From assembly GCA_016296235.1 (NCBI GenBank), contig JAEDJR010000049.1:1-11443 (forward strand): a stretch of DNA of 11,443 nt, in the 5' to 3' direction. The position numbers and the translations under genes are program-made. Shown one piece after another: positions 1 to 5,467 of the stretch; position 1 is the stretch's first letter; each line of letters begins with the position of its first letter. The notes under the pieces were generated by a model that did no database searches, was not told the origin of the DNA, and saw only the letters and a list, made by a program, of their open reading frames with translations. The DNA comes from Oscillospiraceae bacterium. Its GTDB lineage: Bacteria; Bacillota; Clostridia; Oscillospirales; Oscillospiraceae.

Positions 1-41
1 CGGCTCGCAAAATCACAGGCGATGATAACGTCTTTTCCCAT
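1..41 (-). CDS. pyrF: Orotidine-5'-phosphate decarboxylase, N-terminal fragment (runs off the window)
   Basis: Only 13 codons are inside the window, reading MGKDVIIACDFAS. The pattern of hydrophobic strand followed by A-C-D-F matches the first beta strand of OMP decarboxylase, where the Asp contacts the ribose of the substrate. The enzyme decarboxylates OMP to UMP, the last step of de novo pyrimidine synthesis, in the cytoplasm. The start is supported by an AGGAGG (minus strand, 49-54) placed 7 nt before the ATG. It lies 24 nt downstream of pyrD in the same direction, as expected in a pyr operon. The name rests mainly on this short motif plus context. Confidence 0.8.
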   Translation of the reverse strand, partial: MGKDVIIACDFAS

Positions 42-65
42 GGTTTTTCCTCCTTTTAGAAATTG

Positions 66-986
66 TCAATTTGTTTCGTGTGCGGCGCCGATGATCTCAT
101 TCAGACTGTGGATGCCGTATTTTTCCATGGCCTGGGGCAGGGCTTCCACAATTTTTTTGCTGGCGAAGGGATCCACCAGGTTGGCGGCGCCCACCTCTAC
201 GGCGGTGGCGCCGGCCAGCATCATTTCAATCACATCCTCGGCGCTGGAGACGCCGCCCATACCCACCACGGGGATGGAGACGGCCCGGGAGACCTGCCAG
301 ACCATCCGCACCGCCACCGGGAACACGGCGGGGCCGGAATAGCCACCGGTGGTGTTGGCCAGGAGGGGCCTGCGGGTGCGGAGATGGATGCGCATGCCCA
401 GCAGGGTGTTGATCAGGCTGACGCCGTCGGCGCCTGCGTCCTCACAGGCCTTGGCGATGGAAACAATATCGGTGACATTGGGGCTGAGCTTGATGATGAT
501 GGGCTTTTTGGTCACGGCCCGGACGGCCCGGGTGACCTCGGCGGCCGCTTCCGGGCAGGTGCCGAAGCTCATGCCGCCGCCGTGGACGTTGGGGCAGGAG
601 ACGTTGACCTCCAGCCAGCCGATGCCCTCCTGGGCGTCCAGCTTTTCGCAGACCTCCACATATTCGGCCACGGAGAAGCCGGAGACGTTGGCCATGACGG
701 GCTTATGGAAAATCTTCCGCAGCGCGGGCAGCTCTTCGGCGATGACATGATCCACGCCGGGATTCTGCAGGCCCACGGCGTTGAGCATGCCGGAGGGGCA
801 CTCGGCGATGCGGGGTGTGGGGTTGCCGAACCGGGGCTCCCGGGTGGTGCCCTTGAAGGAGAAGGTGCCCAGACAGTTGATGTCGTAGAGTTCGGCGAAC
901 TCCCGGCCGAAGCCGAAGGTGCCGGAGGCGGGGATCACCGGGTTGTCCAGCCCGATGCCGCAGAGGGTCACTTTGGTGTCTACCAT
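66..986 (-). CDS. pyrD: Dihydroorotate dehydrogenase, class 1B catalytic subunit
   Basis: A 306-residue FMN-binding TIM barrel that oxidises dihydroorotate to orotate. Visible signatures are the FMN/substrate lysine in FKGTT (K45), NAVGLQN (69-75) with its substrate-contacting Asn, and NVSCPN with the class 1 catalytic base Cys131; class 2 enzymes use Ser here. INTLLGM (about 190) and the C-terminal phosphate-binding GMGGVSSAED and GATAVEVGAAN are also present. Length is normal for the family (about 300-310). The start overlaps the pyrK stop by 7 nt, with GGGAGG 7 nt upstream, so translation is probably coupled. The adjacent PyrK marks it as class 1B: electrons pass from FMN through an Fe-S cluster and FAD to NAD+. 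No key residue appears missing. Confidence 0.96.
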   Translation of the reverse strand: MVDTKVTLCGIGLDNPVIPASGTFGFGREFAELYDINCLGTFSFKGTTREPRFGNPTPRIAECPSGMLNAVGLQNPGVDHVIAEELPALRKIFHKPVMANVSGFSVAEYVEVCEKLDAQEGIGWLEVNVSCPNVHGGGMSFGTCPEAAAEVTRAVRAVTKKPIIIKLSPNVTDIVSIAKACEDAGADGVSLINTLLGMRIHLRTRRPLLANTTGGYSGPAVFPVAVRMVWQVSRAVSIPVVGMGGVSSAEDVIEMMLAGATAVEVGAANLVDPFASKKIVEALPQAMEKYGIHSLNEIIGAAHETN

Positions 987-1711
987 ACGATTTCCTCCCG
1001 TTCCAGGACGGGGCCGTCCTTACAGATTCGCTTGCTGCCGTACTTGGTTTTGCAGGTGCAGCCCATGCAGGCGCCGAAGCCGCAGCCCATGCGCTCTTCA
1101 AAGCTGAACTGGCCGCTGGTGACGGCGGTTTTCTCGATGGCTCTGAACATCGGCATGGGGCCGCAGGTGTAGAAGTAGCTGTAGGAAAGGTCCTTCATGA
1201 CGTCGGTGACAAACCCCTTGGTTCCGCAGGAGCCGTCCACGGTGGTCACAAAGACCCGGGCGCCCAGGGCGCGGAACTCCGCTTCGTAGAACAGCTCCTC
1301 CCGGGTGTTGAATCCCAGAATCACGGTCACGTCCTTGCCCTGGGCCAGAAGCCGCTTGGCCAGGCCGTACATGGGCGGCACGCCGACGCCGCCGCCCATG
1401 AGCAGGGGCGCGCTGCCGGATTTCTCCGGATTGTAGCCGTTGCCCAGACCCACCAGGGTATCAATTTGCTGGCCGGCCTGCAAGGCGGTCATCCTTTCGG
1501 TGCCCTCGCCCACGACCTTGTAGATCAGGGTAATGGTGCTTTCATCCCAGTCACAGATGGAGATGGGACGGCGGAGGTACAGACCCTCCAGCTTCAGATT
1601 GACGAACTGGCCGGGAGCCGTAATGGAACGGGTGTCCGCCGCCAGCTTCATTTGCCAGACCAGGCCGGTCAGGGGCCTGTTTTCCAATATGGTGCAGAAT
1701 TGCTGATCCAT
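980..1711 (-). CDS. pyrK: Dihydroorotate dehydrogenase electron-transfer subunit
   Basis: A 243-residue ferredoxin-reductase-like protein that carries FAD and a 2Fe-2S cluster and passes electrons from PyrD to NAD+. The N-terminal barrel has the FAD motif RRPIS (47-51). The NAD-binding lobe has GGGVGVPP (106-113) and TCGPMPM (182-188). The C-terminus has four cluster cysteines, C210, C215, C218 and C230 (C-x4-C-x2-C-x11-C), plus an extra C220. The frame stays open to an ATG at 1771, but I chose the ATG at 1711. It has AAAGGAG 9 nt upstream, and the 20 extra residues would be encoded by an intergenic palindrome and look non-native. The protein is slightly shorter than the usual 250-262. The C-terminus overlaps the pyrD start by 7 nt. 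Confidence 0.95.
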   Translation of the reverse strand: MDQQFCTILENRPLTGLVWQMKLAADTRSITAPGQFVNLKLEGLYLRRPISICDWDESTITLIYKVVGEGTERMTALQAGQQIDTLVGLGNGYNPEKSGSAPLLMGGGVGVPPMYGLAKRLLAQGKDVTVILGFNTREELFYEAEFRALGARVFVTTVDGSCGTKGFVTDVMKDLSYSYFYTCGPMPMFRAIEKTAVTSGQFSFEERMGCGFGACMGCTCKTKYGSKRICKDGPVLEREEIVW

Positions 1712-1738
1712 TGATCTGTTCTCCTTTGCTCGGCCCGC

Positions 1739-1757
1739 GGGCGGTCGAAGACCGCCC
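1739..1757. repeat. Perfect 8-bp palindrome with GAA triloop between pyrC and pyrK
   Basis: GGGCGGTC, GAA, GACCGCCC forms an uninterrupted GC-rich hairpin in the 56-nt gap between the pyrC stop and the pyrK start. It is not followed by a T-run, so it is unlikely to be a simple terminator. It resembles the short GGGCGG...CCGCCC palindromes scattered between genes in gut clostridia. In the mRNA it would sit about 27 nt before the pyrK start and could stabilise the downstream message or partly attenuate transcription; that role is inference. Confidence 0.75.
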
Positions 1758-1767
1758 CTACGGATTC

Positions 1768-2961
1768 TCAATCAAGTTTCCAAACAATTTGTCCGTTCCG
1801 CACGGTCATCCAATTTTTGCCCCAGACCTCCATGCCGGTGAAGGGGCTGGCCTTGCCCTGGCTGAGGAAGTCCTTGGGATTGATGACATAGCGCGCATTC
1901 AGATCCCAGACGCTCCAGCCCTCCAGGGGCAGACCGAAGCGGCGGGCGGGATTCACGGTCAGGGCCTTCAGCACCGTCTCCAGGGGGACAAGGCCGGGCT
2001 TGACCAGGAAGCTGTAGACCACCGGGAAGGCCGTCTCGATGCCCACCACGCCCATGGCGGATTGTTCCAGCCCTCTGGACTTCTCCTCGGCGCTGTGGGG
2101 GGCGTGATCCGTGGCGATGCAGTCGATGGTGCCGTCCAGCAGGCCCTCCACCAGGGCTTCCCGGTCGGTCCGGTCCCGCAGAGGCGGGTTCATTTTGAAC
2201 CGGCCGTCCTCCTGCAGGCAGCTGTCGTCCAGGGTCAGGTAGTGGGGGCCGGTCTCACAGGTCACGTCCAGACCGGATTTTTTTGCCTGGCGGATCAGCT
2301 CCACGCTCTCCTTGGCGGAGATGTGGCAGACGTGGTAGGCGCAGCCGGTTTCGGCAGCCAGCTCCAGATCCCGGGCGATGGGCCGCCACTCGCTCTCGGA
2401 GCAGATGCCGCGGTGGCCGTGGGCGGCGGCGTACCGGCCGTCGTGGATATAGCCGCCGCGGAGCAGGCTGTTGTCCTCGCAGTGGGCCACAATCAGCTTG
2501 CCCAGAGCCTTGGCCCGCACCATGGCTTCTCTCATCATCTCCCGGCTCTGGACGCCCCGGCCATCGTCGGAGAAGCCGCAGACCCGGGGCGCCAGGGCCT
2601 CCAGATCTGCCAATGCTTCGCCCTTTTCCCCCAGGGTGATGGCCCCGTAGGGATAGACGCCGATGCAGGCGTCCCGGGCGATGCGCTCCTCCTGAACGGC
2701 CAGATGCTCCACCGTATCGGGCACGGGGTTCAGATTGGGCATGGCGCAGACGGCGGTGTAGCCGCCCCGGGCCGCCGCCCGGGTGCCGGAGGCGATGGTC
2801 TCCTTATAAGAAAAACCCGGTTCACGCAGATGCACATGCACATCCGCGAAACCGGGAAACACGGTATATTCACGACCCTGGGGGAGAGAGGAAACAATAT
2901 CCCCACAGTCAGGTGTGGGCAAGCCAAGAAATTCAAATCGGAGATCGGAGCGGTTCAGCAT
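1768..2961 (-). CDS. pyrC: Dihydroorotase (class I)
   Basis: A 397-residue zinc amidohydrolase that cyclises carbamoyl-aspartate to dihydroorotate. Visible motifs are DVHVHLREPG (metal ligands H42 and H44, substrate Arg46), YKET (52-55), GFSDDG (129-134; the Asp that replaces the carbamylated lysine in some class I enzymes), AHCED (H160), HVCHIS (H210, H213), ETGPHYL (236-242), NPPLR (258-262) and TDHAPH (catalytic D285). The frame is open to 3204, but the ATG at 2961 is right: AGGGAG lies 6 nt upstream, and the promoter and a palindromic repeat occupy the extra region. From this start the N-terminal beta domain has only about 36 residues before the first metal motif, shorter than the usual roughly 55. 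First gene of the pyr operon. Confidence 0.95.
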   Translation of the reverse strand: MLNRSDLRFEFLGLPTPDCGDIVSSLPQGREYTVFPGFADVHVHLREPGFSYKETIASGTRAAARGGYTAVCAMPNLNPVPDTVEHLAVQEERIARDACIGVYPYGAITLGEKGEALADLEALAPRVCGFSDDGRGVQSREMMREAMVRAKALGKLIVAHCEDNSLLRGGYIHDGRYAAAHGHRGICSESEWRPIARDLELAAETGCAYHVCHISAKESVELIRQAKKSGLDVTCETGPHYLTLDDSCLQEDGRFKMNPPLRDRTDREALVEGLLDGTIDCIATDHAPHSAEEKSRGLEQSAMGVVGIETAFPVVYSFLVKPGLVPLETVLKALTVNPARRFGLPLEGWSVWDLNARYVINPKDFLSQGKASPFTGMEVWGKNWMTVRNGQIVWKLD

Positions 2962-3007
2962 GGAAAACTCCCTTCCGGTCGAAACAGACCTTTGCATTAT
3001 CCGACTT

Positions 3008-3036
3008 ATTATAACAGAGCCGAGGAAGGGAGTCAA
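3008..3036 (-). promoter_or_regulatory. SigA-type promoter of the pyrC-K-D-F operon
   Basis: Read on the minus strand: TTGACT (-35, 3031-3036), a 17-nt spacer, then TATAAT (-10, 3008-3013) preceded by TGT, giving an extended -10. This is close to ideal for the vegetative sigma factor. Transcription should start near 3001, leaving a leader of about 40 nt before pyrC. That is too short for the usual PyrR anti-antiterminator, antiterminator and terminator array, and no PyrR-box-like sequence was seen. The leader can form a 4-bp GGTC/GACC hairpin (2977-2990) just before the ribosome binding site. Confidence 0.85.
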
Positions 3037-3121
3037 GACCGATTTTACGGAAGTGCATTTTCTATAGAAAGAAAGACAACGCCCAATGTGACGGCGGAAG
3101 GCAGCTGCCCGCGCGGAGATG

Positions 3122-3233
3122 CGGATTGCCACGGCCCCTGCGGGGCCTCGCAATGACAGTAGCAGACGATGGCCTGCGCGTGCCTTTCTTACTTCCTCTG
3201 TCATTGCGAGGAGCGAAGCGACGCGGCAATCCG
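3122..3233. repeat. Nested palindromic intergenic element (MITE/REP-like)
   Basis: Two layers of perfect inverted repeat are present. The outer 9-bp CGGATTGCC (3122-3130) pairs with 3225-3233, and the inner 14-bp CCTCGCAATGACAG (3146-3159) pairs with 3198-3211. The left half also holds a GGCCCC-TGC-GGGGCC hairpin (3133-3147). The termini resemble the CATTGCGAG...GGCAATCC repeats found widely between genes in several bacterial groups. It occupies most of the 232-nt gap between the membrane-protein gene and the pyr promoter. No gene, transposase or T-run terminator is visible in the gap. It may end the upstream transcript, but this is unproven. Confidence 0.8.
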
Positions 3234-3268
3234 TCCCTTTGGCATCACAGCGACACGGAAGGGAACAA

Positions 3269-3796
3269 TCAGCAGTTCCTTGGCTTTGGCCGGCTTCGTT
3301 CCAGCTTTTGCAGGAGTTTGGCCACGGGGACGATCAGCAGACCCATGAAGAAGTTGCTGACGCCGTGGACCAGATCCCAGGGCAGGCCGGCGATGATCCA
3401 GGCGATGGCGCCCCGGAAGTCCAGGCCGAACAGCAGGGCCTGTCCCGGCGCGTAGAGGGTGCCGAAGAGCAGGCCGAAGGCGGCGCAGGCCACCATGTAG
3501 ATCAGGCGGTTTTCCTTTGCCGCCACGTCCCGGGGCAGCAGCATGGCCGCGGCCCAGAGAATGGCCCAGATATAGAGATACGGAATCCACCAGGTGGCAA
3601 AGCCGGCGAAAATGCCGGTGAGCAGCACGAAAATATAGATGGGGTACAGGGCCTTTTTCCGGTAGACCAGGGTATAGGCGATGGCCAGGGCGCCCAGGAC
3701 ATTGACATTGGGCAGCAGGTCCGTCACCAGCTTGGTGGAATACATCAGGGCGCCCAGCATGGCATACAGGGCGATCTCCCGCACACGCAGCTTCAT
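3269..3796 (-). CDS. Multi-pass membrane protein, possible ECF transporter S component
   Basis: A 175-residue, very hydrophobic protein with about five to six predicted membrane segments (roughly 6-25, 32-46, 49-66, 70-87, 98-122 and 130-160) and a short basic tail. It has no signal peptide. Size, helix count and a tail of aromatic/glycine-rich helices (GLPWDLVHGVSNFFMGLLIVP, 137-157) resemble substrate-binding S components of energy-coupling-factor vitamin transporters, which capture a vitamin or metal in the membrane and share an ATPase module encoded elsewhere. No ligand can be named. The start is 12 nt after the nth stop. Its GGAG ribosome binding site overlaps that stop (TAAGGAG), which implies translational coupling. 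It could instead be an uncharacterised membrane protein family. Confidence 0.6.
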   Translation of the reverse strand: MKLRVREIALYAMLGALMYSTKLVTDLLPNVNVLGALAIAYTLVYRKKALYPIYIFVLLTGIFAGFATWWIPYLYIWAILWAAAMLLPRDVAAKENRLIYMVACAAFGLLFGTLYAPGQALLFGLDFRGAIAWIIAGLPWDLVHGVSNFFMGLLIVPVAKLLQKLERSRPKPRNC

Positions 3797-3808
3797 GACA
3801 CGGACTCC

Positions 3809-4441
3809 TTACTTCGCGCTGTGGAAGTGGTCGCACCAGGGAGCCAGGGTACAGCTGGCGCACTGGGGCTTCCGGGCGACGCAGACGGCCCGGCCGTGAA
3901 GCACGATGCGGTGGCAGAAATCGGAGCTTTCCTCCGGGGGGAGAATGTCCCGCAGCTGGCGCTCCACCTTTTCCGGCTCCTTGCCCCGGGCCAGGCCCAG
4001 CAGGTTGGAGATGCGGATGCAGTGGGTATCGCAGACCACGGAGCCGGGAACCCGGTACAGGTCGCCCAGCAGCAGATTGGCGGTTTTCCGGCCCACACCG
4101 GGCAGCCGCAGCAGCGCCTCCATGGTCCCGGGCACCTTGCCGCCGTATTCGTCCCGCAGCATCCGGCAGGCCAGAACGATGTCCCGGGCCTTGTGCTTGT
4201 AGAAGCCGCAGGAGTGGACATATTCCTCCACTTCTGCGATATCCGCTTCCGCGAAGGCGTCCAGGGTGGGAAAGCGCTCGAACAGGGCCGGGGTCACCAG
4301 ATTCACCCGCTCATCGGTGCACTGGGCCGACAGACGGACGGCGATCATCAGCTGATAATCCTGCTGATAGTGCAGGGCGCACATGGGATTGGGATAGGCC
4401 TCCTTGAGGGCCTCGATGATCCCGGCGACTTTTTCTTCCAT
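3809..4441 (-). CDS. nth: Endonuclease III (DNA glycosylase/AP lyase)
   Basis: A 210-residue base-excision repair enzyme that removes oxidised pyrimidines and cleaves the abasic site. The helix-hairpin-helix LPGVGRKTA (113-121) contains catalytic Lys119, and VVCDTH (135-140) supplies catalytic Asp138. The C-terminus has the 4Fe-4S ligands C187, C194, C197 and C203 in the exact C-x6-C-x2-C-x5-C spacing. LSAQCTDERVN (38-48) is the family's early helix. Length matches the Escherichia coli enzyme (211). GGGAGG lies 7 nt before the ATG. It is the first gene of a probable two-gene unit with the membrane protein downstream, driven by the extended -10 promoter at 4471-4479. The pairing looks like neighbourhood convenience, not a shared function. 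Confidence 0.96.
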   Translation of the reverse strand: MEEKVAGIIEALKEAYPNPMCALHYQQDYQLMIAVRLSAQCTDERVNLVTPALFERFPTLDAFAEADIAEVEEYVHSCGFYKHKARDIVLACRMLRDEYGGKVPGTMEALLRLPGVGRKTANLLLGDLYRVPGSVVCDTHCIRISNLLGLARGKEPEKVERQLRDILPPEESSDFCHRIVLHGRAVCVARKPQCASCTLAPWCDHFHSAK

Positions 4442-4470
4442 AAGGGAACCTCCCGGCGTGGTTTTTCTCT

Positions 4471-4479
4471 ATTATAACA
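4471..4479 (-). promoter_or_regulatory. Extended -10 promoter of nth
   Basis: Minus-strand TGTTATAAT (consensus extended -10) lies 29 nt before the nth ATG, giving a short leader. No good -35 is seen at 17 nt (TTCCCT), which fits reliance on the TGn extension. The core, TCTGTTATAATA, is identical in the pyrC promoter. It occupies the 63-nt gap after the hydroxyacid dehydrogenase; no terminator was seen there. Confidence 0.7.
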
Positions 4480-4504
4480 GATATTTCGCCAAAAGGGAAG
4501 GGAT

Positions 4505-5467
4505 TCAGGGGTTCACCACATGAATGGGACTGCCGGCCAGGAAGGCCCGGAGATTGCCGGCGGCGATGTCCATGAGCCGCTGGCGGGTTTCTTTGGGCGC
4601 CCAGGCGATGTGGGGCGTGATGAAGCAGTTGGGAGCGGTCAGCAGGGGGTTGTCCGCCGCCGGGGGCTCCTGGGAGAGCACATCCAGACCCGCCGCCCGA
4701 ACCTTGCCGCTGCGGAGGGCTTCCGCCAGGGCCTTCTCGCAGATCAGCTGGCCCCGGCCGGTGTTCAGCAGGATGACGCCGTCCTTCATCTTTGCCAGGG
4801 AATCCCGGTTAATCATGCGCTCCGTTTCCGGGAACAGAGGGCAGTGGAGGCTGATGACGTCGGACTTGGCCAGCAGCTCGTCCAGGGTCACATACCGGGC
4901 CAATGCGCGGCCGGCCTCCGTGGGACGGGAGCCGGTGGCCAGAACCTCCATGCCGAAGGCCCGGCCCAGACGGCCCATGGCCTGGCCGATGCGGCCGAAG
5001 CCCACAATGCCCAGGGTTTTTCCGGCCAGCTCCATGAGCGGCGTCTCCCAGAAGCAGAAGTCAGGGCAGGTGTTCCAGCGGCCTTCATGGACGGCCCGGC
5101 TGTGGCGGCCCACCTGATTGCAGATTTCCAGCAGCAGCGCCATGGCCGCCTGGGCCACGGCCTCGGTGCCGTAGGCCGGGATGTTGCTGACGGGAATCCC
5201 ATGCCGGCGGGCTGCGGCCACGTCCACCACGTTGTAGCCTGTGGCCAGCACGCCCACAAAGCGGATGGAGGGACAGCGGTCAAACGTTTCCGCCGTCAGG
5301 GGCGTTTTGTTGGTGTAGACGATCTCTGCCTGCCCGATCCGGCGGATGATCTCCTCCGGCTCCTTGGGGGTGCGGTCGTAGACCGTCAGATTGCCCAGGG
5401 CTTCAAAAGCGGCCCAGCTGAGATCGCCGGGGTTTTCCGTGTGTCCATCGAGAATGACAATGTTCAT
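4505..5467 (-). CDS. D-2-hydroxyacid dehydrogenase (hydroxypyruvate/glyoxylate reductase type)
   Basis: A 320-residue cytoplasmic NAD(P)H-dependent enzyme interconverting a 2-keto acid and a D-2-hydroxyacid. The substrate-binding N-terminal domain contains VLATGYNVVD (73-82). The Rossmann domain has GFGRIG (156-161). Catalytic residues are R238 (NTGRG), E267 (SQEPP) and H286 (TPHIAW). The end of the second Rossmann strand reads LATGSRP (176-182), lacking the Asp that usually selects NAD and carrying Ser-Arg instead, which suggests NADP preference (inference). The frame is open to 5533, but the ATG at 5467 has AGGGAG 7 nt upstream and begins the expected MNIVILDG strand. It overlaps the upstream lipoprotein stop as ATGA. 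Substrate is not determinable; glycerate dehydrogenase or a D-lactate-type enzyme is possible. Confidence 0.9.
   Translation of the reverse strand: MNIVILDGHTENPGDLSWAAFEALGNLTVYDRTPKEPEEIIRRIGQAEIVYTNKTPLTAETFDRCPSIRFVGVLATGYNVVDVAAARRHGIPVSNIPAYGTEAVAQAAMALLLEICNQVGRHSRAVHEGRWNTCPDFCFWETPLMELAGKTLGIVGFGRIGQAMGRLGRAFGMEVLATGSRPTEAGRALARYVTLDELLAKSDVISLHCPLFPETERMINRDSLAKMKDGVILLNTGRGQLICEKALAEALRSGKVRAAGLDVLSQEPPAADNPLLTAPNCFITPHIAWAPKETRQRLMDIAAGNLRAFLAGSPIHVVNP

Noticed and set aside
1739..1757. Rho-independent terminator between pyrC and pyrK
   Set aside because: No T-run follows the hairpin on either strand, and the genes are evidently one operon.
1712..1771. N-terminal extension of pyrK to an ATG at 1771
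   Set aside because: It would encode the intergenic palindrome and overlap the pyrC stop; the internal ATG at 1711 has a good ribosome binding site.
1711..3156. Long plus-strand open frame opposite pyrC (481 codons)
   Set aside because: Rich in Gly, Ala, His and Gln with no recognisable domain; it is the complement of a clearly real dihydroorotase, as happens in GC-rich genes.
2962..3204. N-terminal extension of pyrC to an ATG at 3204
   Set aside because: The region holds the promoter and part of a palindromic repeat; the encoded residues do not resemble a dihydroorotase N-terminus.
3119..4477. Long plus-strand open frame opposite nth and the membrane protein (452 codons)
   Set aside because: It spans two real minus-strand genes and their gap; low-complexity composition and no family motif.
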